Below, piece by piece: positions 23,307 through 35,098 of a DNA stretch of 64,000 nucleotides. The translations under genes were made by a program, and so were the position numbers. Where the stretch lies: positions 138,749,501 to 138,813,500 of the forward strand of contig NC_092343.1 in assembly GCF_046630445.1 (NCBI RefSeq), in the 5' to 3' direction. This DNA is from Rutidosis leptorrhynchoides. Lineage: Eukaryota; Streptophyta; Magnoliopsida; Asterales; Asteraceae. Position 1 is the stretch's first letter, and the number at the start of each line of letters is the position of its first letter. Under the pieces are notes generated by a model. That model made no database searches. It had not been told where the DNA came from and saw only the letters and a list, made by a program, of their open reading frames with translations.

Positions 23307-26300
23307 GCTGGTTTCTAATATTGCTCCTACTGTTACTCCTTACGCTCCCAGTATTGCTGCTTCCACTACTGAACCTGAAGTGGAAGATGAAATCATAGTG
23401 GATTCTCCTGTTCTTAAAAAGGTAATTGACAATATTGTCAAGGATGTTCTACTTGATGAACCTGTCACTGAACCAAAGGGTGACATTGCACCTGGTGCTG
23501 ATAAAGCTGCTGATTCTGCTGCTGATTCTGCTGATGCACAGAATGTTATTGTGGATGCTAGTACCTGTGCTACTTTTCCATCTGATTCTAATGTACATGA
23601 TGTTATCATGGATGCTGGTACAAGTGCTACTTTTCCATCTGACTCTGGTGCACAGGGTAATATTGTTCAGGAGGTTCTGGATTTTGATGTTGCTGCCACC
23701 ACCACTGTTACTACAACTGCTGTTACTACTGAAGTGGTTATTAGTGGTGGCTTGCATGCTGATGATGATTCCTGGCCTTTGTTTCTTCAGGATGTTGGCT
23801 ATGTTTCCAAAGAGCTAAAGGTGGATACTGCTGCTACTGGCTCTGTGGAACGAAATTTTGGATGCTGGTACCTCTGCTACTGCCACTACTGATTCATCAC
23901 AGGCTACTGCTTCTACTGAGCAGCAGCCATATGTATGCCAGGTACCAGATCCTGATGAAGTTGTACCCAACTTCATTTATAGGGGAGCATCCATCACTCC
24001 CCGAGTTGCCTTGCTGGTGGATCAGCTGACTATTGATCCCCAAAGTGCTCTGGTGTCTGCCAGTAAACTACCTAGGGAAGAGCTGACTAAACTGTTGTCT
24101 CAGCTTGATCGACCAGCAAGAGAAGAAGTATATGAGAGGCTGGCTACTTTAGAACAGATCAACGAGCAGCCATATTATCACTATTTTGGTATGGCTCCAG
24201 CTGCTTCTCCATGGCCTGATACATGGAGGCCTCTCAAGTTCATCAGAGATCCCTCTACTGGTAGATACATTATGTAGAATATTCCTGATTCGCCAGTACC
24301 TTCTGATTTATCAGCTTCTTCCTCATCATCTTCTTCTTCTGATGGTGATGCTGATAAAGGTACTGGTAAGGATGAACCAGTCACTCATGATAATGTGACT
24401 GGTACCAAAGACAAACCAGTGGATCTCACTGATGCCGCTGATAATGATGCTGACAAGGATACCAGTGGTTCTAAACCTTCGGGTGAAGGTAAAAATGATG
24501 GTGATCATGGTGACGAGTCAGATTCTGACCTTCCACCTCCACCACCCCACGGAGGTAGTCCTGTGTTAGCTGCTTCTGACCACCCCTCAACCAGCTATGT
24601 TAAATTTAATGCTGATGAGGTGGCTGACATCTCCACCCTGGCTTTCTATAAGACACTCACCATAGTTACACCTGATCTACAAAACACCATTCGCATTGCT
24701 ATTTTTTGATAGCGTGACTGAAGCCATACGTAACGCTGGGCAAGTTACCACTTCCAATATTGAAGCCCAGCTCAGATAAGTATGTGCCTTTCCAGATCTT
24801 GCGGTGGATGCCATTGTCAGACAACATGAAGAGGAGGAGGATTTAAAGAAACGAATCATCTCTCACAATGAGTATACTGAGGATATTGCCCGTCTTCAAG
24901 CTGATTTGGATGCTGCTAATCGCAGAATTCTTTTTCTTAATGAAGAAAATACGGTGCTACATGAGAGATTGGATTCGCATGAACAGCAAATGGCTAACAT
25001 GATTCCTGCTTCTACCTATGTTCAAATGGTAGAAAATATGCAACGACTGGCTGCCCTACAAGGTGATGTTAGGGCCATTGTTGAACAGATGGCTATGGGT
25101 GTTGCAAGGAATGAAGTTAGGTCTTCCAACCTCCTTCTTCAACAATTTGGCGTGGATCCTGGTGCCCATCTTACTCCTGAAGTTGCTGACTAGAATAATT
25201 TTGCATTCTCTGTTCCAGATTCAGATAGTGACCTTGACGCACAGGTCTCCCCTGTTCACCCTTCTGCCCCTACTGATGACAAAAAGGGGGAGAAGAAATC
25301 TAAAAAGAAACTCAAAAAGAGAAAACAATCAGAGGGGGAGCATGAGCATGAAAAGGCTCCAAAACAACCAAGGAGGGATGGTGATGGTGATGGTAATACT
25401 GGTCAAGACTCTGGCACTAAGCCCAGCAACGCTCATACTGAAGCTGGTGTACAGGCAGCTGGTGAATCTCAACCCAGTGTGTCTGCCACATCAGTGGATG
25501 ATATTGGTTCTGGCAGTAAGCCCAGTGATGTTTCTGAATTGGCTGTTGCTGAAGCTTTTGTTGTCTCTCAAACTATTGAAAGAAGAATGAAAAGAAAACT
25601 GGAGAGACATCAGAAGAGACGGCAAGATTTAAATGATGCCTTCAATGTCAAATGGGATGCCTATGTTGCTCTTAAACGCCACAGAATTGAGCATAGGAGA
25701 TGGCTGACCCCAAAAAAGAGGGACATTGATGATGACCTGATTAGCATTGACAAATTCAAAAAGGATGCACGAAAAAGAAATGCTAAGTTCATGGTCAAAT
25801 ACGACAAAAAGAGGGCAAAACTGTATGCTGAGCGAGCAGACAGGATCAAACGGATGACTCATGAAGAAATGAAAGATTATCTTGCATCTACTGAGTCAGT
25901 GGGAGGAGTTAGAGCTAACATTTTTATGAAGTGGTTAGATGCTATGTTAGAAACCAGCTCATCTTCTCGACCAACATCTTCTGCACAGCCAGCTACACGA
26001 CAACAGCCAGCAGAAATAATCAATCTTGATGATGATGATGTTCAGGGGGAGCATCTTGCTATTGTTCCCTACCTGCCTCCAGAAGAACCAGTATCAACAC
26101 AAGAACCATCAGCTGAACCCAAGCCTATTGACAAACAAAGGGTGAAATCTACTCCTAGGGACAACCAGCCCCTCAGGAAAGGTTCCCTATTTGAGGAAGC
26201 TGATGAAGGTACTGTGACAGTTGTGCCAGCTGATACTAATCAGTCAGCTGGTACTGAAAACACAGCAAGGAGTGCTGTGAATGAAGACCCAGCCAGTAGT

Positions 26301-27690
26301 GTGCTGCTGGGTGAAACAAGTGTTGAAGACCCAGCAAAGGTGGATGTGCTGGGAGATAATCAAGATGATGATTCGGTTAATCCTGCTGACTTTACAGTCT
26401 GGGGTAGTGGAGATCACTTATTTGTTCAATCACCTATCTCTCCCCAGACCCTCACGTATTTTAACAGAACACAGGATAATCGTGTTAATCAGTTTCCAGT
26501 GAGTTTATCTGGCATAGGTGAATCAATTATGTATCCTCCATCTTCCCCAAAACGTCGTGGTAAACACAGAACTTGAGAAGATGATTCAGTTACCCGTGGT
26601 GAACCAGACTTATTTAAAATGAATCCAGATGAAAGAGATGCTTATAGGCTGGAGATCACTGTACAAGAATTGCTTGAGCAAAGACAAGCTGCTATTAATG
26701 AAAGGATACGCCAAGTTAGATTGCTGCATCATCCCCTTGATCAGCCACTCTACATCACTGCCTTGACTTATGGCATTAAAATTGGTGTATACTTAAACAA
26801 CAGTGGTCAAAGGCTCTCTACTGATGAGGAGAAAGCTCAATTTCAAGAGGCTCGCCAGCTGGGTATGGATCTAAGGGAGTATCGTGCTGCCCTTAGAACT
26901 GAAGAGGGTAGAAAGATGATTGAAACAGCAAAATCCCTGAAAATTACTGCCGACGATTATTTGTTGGGCTTACAAGCTGAAATTCAAAGAAAGGAGGCTG
27001 CTGATGCGGAACTCGCTGAGAGGGTAAGGCTTCAGGAGATAGAAGACAAATTGGCTGCTGATAGAAAGCTAGAGGTTGAGTCCCTAAAATTAGCCAAAGC
27101 CATTGTCAAAGAACAGGATAAGGCACTTGATGAGATGGAAGCTGCTGAGAAAGCCCCTGCTACTGCTCCTATAGAACCTGTCCATACCATTGAATTTCCT
27201 GATCATTATTATAGGAGTAGGTATGGTGATGTGATGAATAGAATATCCAATCCCAGCAGGATCATCAAAGTGAACAGAGGGTTAAAAAGAGCTTTCAATG
27301 TCATAAGGGAGAATAATGTTCAAGAAAGAATAAACTATGACGAGTTAAGATCCCTAGGATTTAGTGAAATGGATGGAGATCTTGGAGTATTTCATTGGTA
27401 AAGGTGAAAGTGCTATCAAAAATACACTTAAATCTGGACTTCAACAGCTCTTCAAGAAAGCCACAAGGTTTGGGAATGCACCAGTAGTGAATGTAGAAGA
27501 AGTTCTTTCTCAAAAGCCTAAAGGAAAGCAATCTACTGGTGAAGGACCAACCAGAAGAGGCCCCATCATTCTACCTCCTCATATCCCTGTATTTGACCCT
27601 GCTGATGTACCTTATCTGTTCCCTGAAGCCTGGAGAATCAAACAAGAGGAGCTATCTGAAGAAGAACGAGATAAAGATAAAAATAGATAG
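23307..27690 (+). pseudogene. Extra ORF of the inner copia element, 3' part (long, near-continuous)
   Basis: This continues the frame cut at 19,373. It begins with an Ala/Asp/Thr-rich segment that repeats DAGTSATFPSDS-like blocks (23,550-23,900), then shifts near 23,850. It continues through a structured block (YVCQVPDPDEVVPNFIYRG; FIRDPSTGRYIM) to a stop at 24,275. After that come long frames (24,804-25,193, 25,479-26,576, 26,619-27,401) in one phase, separated only by single stops, with basic helical segments (KRKLERHQKRRQ), NLDDDD and a long coiled coil (AELAERVRLQEIEDKLAADR). A last shift near 27,370 leads to the end DKDKNR at 27,690. No known enzyme motif is seen, and the function is unknown. 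Confidence 0.7.
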
Positions 27691-27963
27691 TCTCCTATGT
27701 GCTCAAATTGTATCTTTTGTTTAATTCACTTTTCATTTTGCTGTTGCTATAATTACTGTACAAACTCTGTTGTATTGAAAGTGAAATGAGTTTATCTTCA
27801 AAATCATATCAAATTATAAGATATGGATAACTCAGCAAAAGATCCCAAAAACAAACTTAAAAGGGGATAAATTTACTGCCTATTTTTCATTAGGTCCCTC
27901 GGTGCTGACTTTAGTGTTTTCTCTATATGTCATAGGTTTTGTCATCATCAAATAGGGGGAGAT
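27691..27963 (+). promoter_or_regulatory. 3' untranslated segment and polypurine tract
   Basis: This noncoding tail ends in AAATAGGGGGAGAT (27,950-27,963), directly against the 3' LTR start. It is the expected plus-strand primer site. Confidence 0.85.
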
Positions 27964-28918
27964 TGTTGAGTCCTCAAAATAATTAAGGATTTAATTATGA
28001 CAAAACTGTAATTTATTTGCACTAAAATGTTATGTGCAGTCAGCACAAGTTTGTTTATGTATAGACAGCAGATATTACTGTGTCGAGTGGTTAGTTTGCT
28101 GCTCAGTCTACCAGCACAAGGTAGACAGTGTTCTTCAATCAGCACAGGATGTGTACTCAGCAAATCAAGAATATAAAGTGACTCAGCAATGAAGAACCAG
28201 CACAGCTGGAATGCAGCTTACTACACAAGACAGCTATGCTCCATTATAAGCATAGTAGTTTCCCGAGTGGTCTACATCAATGGTACTATTCAACAGAAGT
28301 TAAAGACAAAGTTGAACAGAAAAGGACACGTGTCGGCGGCTGACAAGTGACCTTACAAGACCACGTGGGAATGCAGAAGTTTAACGCATGTACAGACATG
28401 GGTTATACCTTATCAACACCTAGGGAACACAATATTCTATTTGTTTAATCAAATAGTGGTGCCAAACCGAATTGGGGTGTTCCTGCAAATAGCTACCAAA
28501 GAGGAAAGAGGAGAGCATGCTCTCTGATGTAGTTATCCTCACAAGTACAGACATCCTATGTACCAGTGGACAATAGAACCATTACACGATTAATAGGACT
28601 ACTATAAATTATTGTAACCACTATTGTAATAACTAGTGGTGTGGGTTTATTCTTATAGAGTCAAAAACGTGTAATAGCTTTTAGTTTACCTCTCAGCTAT
28701 AATCTAGGTAATCTGTATCAACCAACTATCATTCCGCCAAGGATAGTTGTGATTCTTTGTGATTCAATCAATAAAGAATAACAGTTGAAAATTACCTGTG
28801 ACTCTATTTATTTGCATGCTTGAATACTAATCGTGTTTAACTGTTAAGTTATTTTAAAAGAAATTGTATTCAACCCCCCCCCCCCTACAATACTCCTTTT
28901 GTTATCAAGGGACCAACA
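27964..28918 (+). repeat. 3' LTR of the inner copia element
   Basis: It is 955 bp, begins TGTTGAGTCC and ends GGGACCAACA, followed by AACTT. It is collinear with 13,708-14,665. Confidence 0.93.
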
Positions 28919-30488
28919 AACTTTCTCCTCAAGACATTCAGATTTCATATGAAAGTCTGTCCTTTCAATCTTAATCGGAAGTATAGAACGTTTCAACTCC
29001 TCCAACTCAGTATCTAAAGCACTGAGTTGAACTCTTAATTAAGTTGTTTCTGATTGAGATGATGTTGATTAAAATTTAGTCTCGTTTGATTTTAGTTTTT
29101 CTTTTAAAACTTTGTTTTCCGTTTTCAAACCTTTTACTTCTTTAGACATGGAGACTAAATTTTTCATCAATGAGTTTTGCATTGTCAAGAATTCAGAAGG
29201 TAGAGGATTCTGTTTTTACCTCTTCATCATCAGATGTAGAGTCATAGTATTCCTTTGCTTCGTTTGCCTTAATCAGCTTTGTCACTTTGCACACATTGGC
29301 ATGCTCCTCTTCAGAATCGGAGCATCAGTCCAATTGTACCAAGTATCATCAACTAGCTTGAGATCTCCCCCAGTCTCTATCACCTTAGCCATCAGCATCT
29401 TTTTCTTGTAGTAAGCAGCGTCCTTCTTCTTTGGCATCTTGCACCCCTGAGAGAAATGACCTGCCTTTCCGCAGTTATAGCATACTGATTCATCCTTCTT
29501 AGGATCATCCCACTTTGTAACAGACTTTGACGCTTTAGGTTTCTTGTAATAGGATGAATAAGATGAGCTTTTCCTCTGATTGGATTTTCCTTGATGTGTA
29601 TACTTGTTGAGTGCTTTGGTAAACATGGCAGCCATCTTAACAATCTCAAGATGAGATTCATCAACAACAGAAAATTGAAGATCCTCAGGATCAGAAGAGT
29701 CATCAATAGTAAGCTTCTTTGATAGACTCCTTGAAGTTGTGTAAGATTGGCTCCTCCATTTGGCAATAAGACCGTTTGGCAATAAGAGCAAGTGGATCAT
29801 TAGAAGAAGTCTCTTTCTCTTTCTTCTCTTCTTGGGCCTTCAAAACAGCCGGCTGGTAGTGCATGAGAACAGGGATGAGTTCATGGACATTCATCTTGTC
29901 AATCTCCTTGGTTGATTGGATGATTGTGCCATATGGGGCCCACTCAGCATTAAGCTTCTTTAGGAATTTCATGTTGATTTTAGCTTCAATCTTTGAGATC
30001 TTGCACTTCTTCAATTCATTTAGCACAATATTGAACCTTTTGTAAGTATCTCTTAACAATTCATTGGGTTCTTGCTTGAAGTCTTCATACATCCCGAGAG
30101 CTTTGTTGAGTTTGGAGATATCTGTCATATCATACCCCTCTTGCTGTCGTTTCACTTCATCCCATATCTCCTTAGCAGTAGTGTTACTGTTAACACTCTC
30201 AAAGAGATCATAAGGAATTGCCTGCATGATAATGTTCTTAGCTTCAACATCACCTTGAGCTCTTTCATGTTTCTCACCTGAAAGCTGATACACCGGAATT
30301 GGTAAACCTGTATCTGGATGGTACTCAACAACTGGACTTTCCCTGATAGATGCCCAAATGTACCTTGCCTATTCCCCTTTATAATCAATGAACTGTGTGA
30401 TACGTTGAACCCATTGGTAATATTGACCGGCAAAAAGAACTTGTGGCTTTGAATCGGACCCAATAATCAATGCATCTTGAGTTGTCAT
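28919..30488 (-). pseudogene. Sirevirus-like gag, N-terminal part with CCHC zinc knuckle
   Basis: The ATG at 30,488 starts MTTQDALIIGSDSKPQVLF, a common opening for this gag class. An in-frame stop follows near 30,372. The frame 30,293-29,703 gives the UBN2-type gag core (AKEIWDEVKRQQEGYDMTD; YKRFNIVLNELKKCKI). A frameshift near 29,770 leads to 29,282, which contains an intact knuckle CYNCGKAGHFSQGC (C-X2-C-X4-H-X4-C) near 29,440-29,490. The rest, to 28,924, is coiled-coil-like with stops and is cut by the inner copia element. The continuation is at 13,385-13,707. Confidence 0.85.
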
Positions 30489-30717
30489 CTTTAACAGTTG
30501 TTAAAATGAAAACACCAAATGAAACTAGAAAACAAGTATCACACTTGAGATTCGGAACCTGAGATTCGGAACCAGATTCGGAGGTCTAAGATTCGGAGGT
30601 TGAACCTTAGATTCTGAAGTAACAATAGTAACCAACTTCCTGAAACAAGAATCAGATTCGGAAGTGCTTTGGAGAACACAAAATATTACCGAATGCGATA
30701 GATTCGGAGATAGATTC
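30489..30717 (-). other. Leader (5' untranslated) segment next to gag
   Basis: This noncoding stretch carries about eight GATTCGGA-type motifs in 180 bp (30,540-30,717). The leader continues at 37,268-38,150 beyond the CACTA element. Confidence 0.65.
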
Positions 30718-31280
30718 CACTACAAGAAATATGATTATATAAGACCCTCATAAGTGTCCTAAAATGTGCCGTTTTAGGACCTTTCACTTGAAATGACGCA
30801 CCGAAAAGGCGTCTCCTATAAGACGGTTGTATAAAGTGAAAAGTGTCCTAAAACTCATATATGATTATAAGACCTTTGTTTGAGTCATATAAACAACATC
30901 GAAAGGGTCCTTATAGTGCGTCATATTAGGACACTTTATAATATTTTGAGACGCACAAAAGCGTCTTTAAAACACTATATATGACACTAAATCTGTATTG
31001 TTAGACCATATTAGGACCCCAAAAAAGTGTTCTAATATAAAGATTACTATGTTAGTACCAATAAAAGGGGCATAAAATAAATATAAAGTATTTAAGTACC
31101 AAAAAAAGGGCCGTATTATAAAAATATAGTACGTTAGTACCAAGAAAAGAGTCCTAATATAAAGATAAATTACATTAGTACCAATAATAAGGTCGTAAAA
31201 TATCGATGTACTACTTACGACCACAAAAAAGGGTCATAATATAACTAGATAATAATTTAGTACCACAAAAACCGTCCTAA
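30718..31280. repeat. Left subterminal repeat region of the CACTA element
   Basis: Repeated GTCCTAAAA/TTTTAGGAC motifs lie in 30,740-30,960. About five imperfect units of 55-60 bp follow, built around TTAGTACCAATAAAAGGG (31,000-31,280). Subterminal repeats of this kind bind the element's accessory protein in known CACTA elements. Confidence 0.75.
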
Positions 31281-31287
31281 CAACTAA

Positions 31288-31290
<3 letters not shown>

Positions 31291-31375
<85 letters not shown>

Positions 31376-31417
31376 GTATATATATGTATATATATGTATA
31401 TATATATATATATATAA
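31291..31417. repeat. (TA)n microsatellite with GTATATATAT variants
   Basis: About 125 bp of TA repeats with several GTATATATAT units towards the right end. Confidence 0.95.
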
Positions 31418-31884
31418 TTTCTAGAAATGATTTGGAAATCAAATGAATTAAAAATTTCATTAAATATCAAAAAAGTTTTAATACATAATATTGTTGCAAA
31501 TAGCAATGAACATAGCTAACAATGTAACAATTGGTGATTAATGAATAGCATCAAGTCATGAAGCATAAGTACGAGGTCTTCATTAAATCTTCTCAATCGA
31601 AAGGCACTACCTGCAAACAAATCATATGTAAATGTTCCATTAGTATGATAATCTAACGGTTCATTTAAAGCTGAAACAAACGCAAAAGAACTGACAAAAC
31701 CTCACAGTTACTAATGAATGACCACATATTCTATACTATATTACTTATATCATTCTACTAAACACATTGCAGCCAATGGCCATAAGGCTTATTGATCCAT
31801 CTTTTAGTAGTTTCTATAGAAAAAAAATAGCTATAGCTATTATGCATCAGATGAGCACACGTTTTTTAGGAGTCAATCGGTTTA

Positions 31885-32470
31885 CTAAATTATAAAAAAT
31901 GTGAAATATGTCGAGGAAAGGGTGCAGATTATGTTCATGAAACTGATGAATACCTGTGATTGTAACAGCGGGTTTGGCTGCTGCTGATCTTGCGCCGCTG
32001 TGTAAGCTTGTGGTTGAGACATACGATAATAGGGCTCTTTTAGATCAAGTCTGCAGCTTGACGTTTGTAGTATTCCCCCTTGTTCAGCACCGGGCCCCCA
32101 CATTTTAGCTACACACCACTAATTGCAACGGGTCATATAGGATTGTTTGACTAACCATCTCAATATTGCAAATTATATTCATGAAAAAAAAACTTTCTTT
32201 TGTGGTCAAATCAGTTCTTATTTTGATTATCTGATTATTTAGGGGTTAAATAATCATTTTCATATCAACTGCAGTATGTAAGGGAAGCTAAATTAATTAC
32301 ATATATGATTACTGAATAACTCTGTAGAGATACACTTTAGTGTAATTCAAGTAGAGTGGTCAATTACCATTTCGTATTCCTTCAATATGGTCCTCACCAT
32401 CCACCAAATCAGCAGCAGCTCTAGCCTCATGAGCAGCTTGTCCATCAGCAAACTCGGCCACCTGTAGTGC
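31885..32470 (-). pseudogene. Exon-like gene fragments of unknown origin inside the CACTA element
   Basis: The minus-strand stretch about 31,952-32,103 reads MWGPGAEQGGILQTSSCRL, then QPQAYTAAQDQQQPNP, and ends CAG followed by GTATTC, a possible splice donor. A second stretch, about 32,370-32,465, reads VAEFADGQAAHEARAAADLV. Base composition there is far less AT-rich than the surroundings, and both look like true exons. I do not recognise the source gene, and the two may not come from the same one. No complete ORF remains. Confidence 0.4.
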
Positions 32471-33283
32471 CAGTGAACAGCAAACACCATGAGCTAATCT
32501 AACTACAGTGGTAGCACTGAATATTAATCAATATTGAAAATATTGAATACCTAAAAGACAGCAAATACCTTTCTGCTCCCATGAAAAAGAGATAATGAGC
32601 CGGTAAGTTTCTGCACTTGCAAAACAAAGTACCTACGTAAGATGAGCAAGTGAAATGACACAAACAAACAACCATAAATTTAAGAAAGAACATGTTAGCC
32701 TAAAAAAAATAAGATCATAAGATACAATACCAACTGATTGACTTCAAATGATCAAAATCAGTGCTCGATATGAACCCTAAATAAAAAGTATAGAAAGAAA
32801 ATGAATCAAAATATTTGATCGATCAGATTTCGTTCGTCTGATAAACTGATTTTACAGCAGAACCATCGACTAAAACAATAAGAATAAACCTCTAATAAAC
32901 GACCATCAAGGTAAGTAACCATCAGAGAAGCAAAGGTGAGTGCCAAAATCAAGCTCGACGACCATCGCGCAGCAAAATCAAGCACAACAACCATCTAGGA
33001 GCAGGAAATTTTCAAAAGGTTGCCATTTTTCTTTTTGTTGCCATCATTAACTGCATCAAAAGTATCATTCATCCAAAATGTGTCATTTAGTTCTGTACAT
33101 GGCTGCAAAAGGTAGGTTGTTGAAGCTATTCTCTTTTATACTTCATTTTGATGGGATTATCAGCTGCAACAGAAGTTTTAGATGTTAGTTTGCTTTAAAT
33201 TCAACTGGTTTGTTTTTTACTAATATGATGTGTGTACCAGCTTAGAATAGTGCTCGTTAAACTGAATTGTGGATACTGTGTTT

Positions 33284-34364
33284 TCCAGAATCTGAGATTG
33301 TACACATCTCATCATTTAACCCACCAGATGACTTCCCATTCTTCTTGTCAACCACACTCTTTATCATTGAACTGTCAAACACAATTGTATTTAGTTATTA
33401 GAATGTGCCATTTTACAAAGCCAATGATGATTTGATTATAATAAATAATAAAAAGGATAGAAAAAGTTAGTGCAATGTGCCTTGTGAGACTGAACTAACA
33501 TCACGAGTACCATCAAAAGTGCATAGTTTCATTTGAGAACAGATTTTATCAGCTTGTGTCTATACAATCACAATAGAAGGTTGTAGTTAGACTGTCAGAA
33601 GTATTCGAGTATAAGACTAATAAAAGTTCATTCTAATCATCTGCATACACACATCAAATAACTATCATCATAAATCAAGAAAATCGATTAACCAATGTGT
33701 TGCATTGTTGGCTCATTACCCCCGCAGCACCAATAGCATGATTGATTTGAGTGATAATAGTCTATTCAGATATAACATTAAACATTGTTTATAAAAGTTA
33801 ATTACAAGCAGCACATGTAGCATAAATAAAATACTGAAAAAAGCATTACAATAATACTACTTGCTAAAATTGTAATGTGTGGATGATATAATACTGAATA
33901 TATACAGTTGGAGCAGCCAATAAAGAGGTTCCAGAGTCAGCAATTGCAGCACAACCATCAACACAAAAACCTGAAACATAAAAGAACCGAGAAAGTTCAT
34001 AATTTAACAATCTTTTCCAATCATATATACACATTTTAGCCAATTCAAGAAAATAATAAAAATATAAAACTACCAGTAGTTTTATCCCAAATAAGAACAT
34101 CACCCATGTCAAACTAAGAATAAGAAGAAAAAAATCTCTCAAAAATTAGCCACGCAGATAAACATTTTAGATACAAATACAAAGAAGGTTGTAATTACTC
34201 ACCTGCCAATAGCCCTTTTGAGTCACAGGTACATATGTATGCTTTCCCTTAAAATGATTGGGATCAACATCACCAAACACAATTTCACCACCTTCTTCCT
34301 CATCAAAATTGCGATTAGACCAAAAGGAGAAAACGGGTTCTTTAACTAGACCTTGATTAACCAA
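33284..34364 (-). pseudogene. Captured exons of a phytepsin/cardosin-like plant aspartic protease
   Basis: At least five exons are readable on the minus strand with introns kept. Exon A (34,364-34,203) has [13 protein letters not shown] and ends GYWQ before GTGAGT. Exon B (34,113-34,074) is FDMGDVLIWDKTT. Exon C (33,970 to about 33,912) is GFCVDGCAAIADSGTSLLA, including the second catalytic Asp (DSGTS), before GTATAT. Exon D (33,761-33,693) is TIITQINHAIGAAGVMSQQC. Exon E (about 33,560-33,470) is KICSQMKLCTFDGT, inside the plant-specific saposin-like insert. A further piece near 33,345-33,284 reads KNGKSSGGLNDEMC. The N-terminal catalytic half and the C-terminus are absent, so no protease can be made. 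Retained introns mean that DNA, not mRNA, was captured. Confidence 0.85.
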
Positions 34365-35049
34365 AAAGAGTTATGACAAATTAAAAGAATTCACATCACA
34401 CTATTATGTAATCTTCATCACAGCTTCTAACTTTGTATATAATCAACTCTTGAATACGCATCAATAATGAACAAATCAGCAACGAACCTCCAATCAAGAC
34501 AAAAAAAACAAAATTGCAAACAACTAAAGCCGAAATTAGTGGAAAACACTGACCTTACCACTTACGGTGGTGGCAAGCGGGATCTGTAGAGCTACCAGAA
34601 ATGGAACCAATAGATGTAACGGTTTAAGACCTATAGGCCGAAACCCTAAATCTTCATTCAGTAAGAATCGGCAAACTCAAAAGATTCAAACAACCATATA
34701 CCAAAGGAAGAAGTAAGAATCGACTGAAAAAGACAGTATACAACGGTTTGATATCGATAAACTGAAACCCACCCTAATTAACCCTAATTTAGAAGGTCGA
34801 TAAAATAGAGCATGAGATATGAAAAAATATTGGGGAAAGATATCAATTATAAATACTGAATATATGCAATGCGTAGTTTTGTTGAGAGAGAGATAAGCAT
34901 GATGACAAATACTGTAGGAAGTTTTTAGAGAAATTTGAGGTATTTGAAAAAATTTAGGAACAAGGGAGGGAACATGGAAAAATAACGCCCGCCTTATTTT
35001 TCATTCTGTTTTGAAAAACAGAGTGTGTGTTTAAATCTTTTATGACAAA

Positions 35050-35092
<43 letters not shown>

Positions 35093-35098
<6 letters not shown>

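Larger units (their letters stand above)
13708..28918 (+). mobile_element. Non-autonomous Ty1/copia retrotransposon with extra ORF, 15.2 kb
   Basis: This is a complete insertion. It has LTRs at 13,708-14,665 and 27,964-28,918, a perfect 5-bp target duplication AACTT (13,703-13,707 and 28,919-28,923), a PBS matching initiator tRNA-Met three bases after the 5' LTR, and a purine tract next to the 3' LTR. The LTRs differ by roughly 25 substitutions by eye over about 955 bp, mostly transitions. Inside are gag, a damaged protease, the start of integrase, and then an extra ORF region. Most of integrase and all of RT-RNase H are absent. A 3.93-kb solo LTR splits the extra ORF. Confidence 0.92.

Noticed and set aside
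31234..31506. Ile/Tyr-repeat ORF in the CACTA element
   Set aside because: It is a translation of the TA microsatellite.
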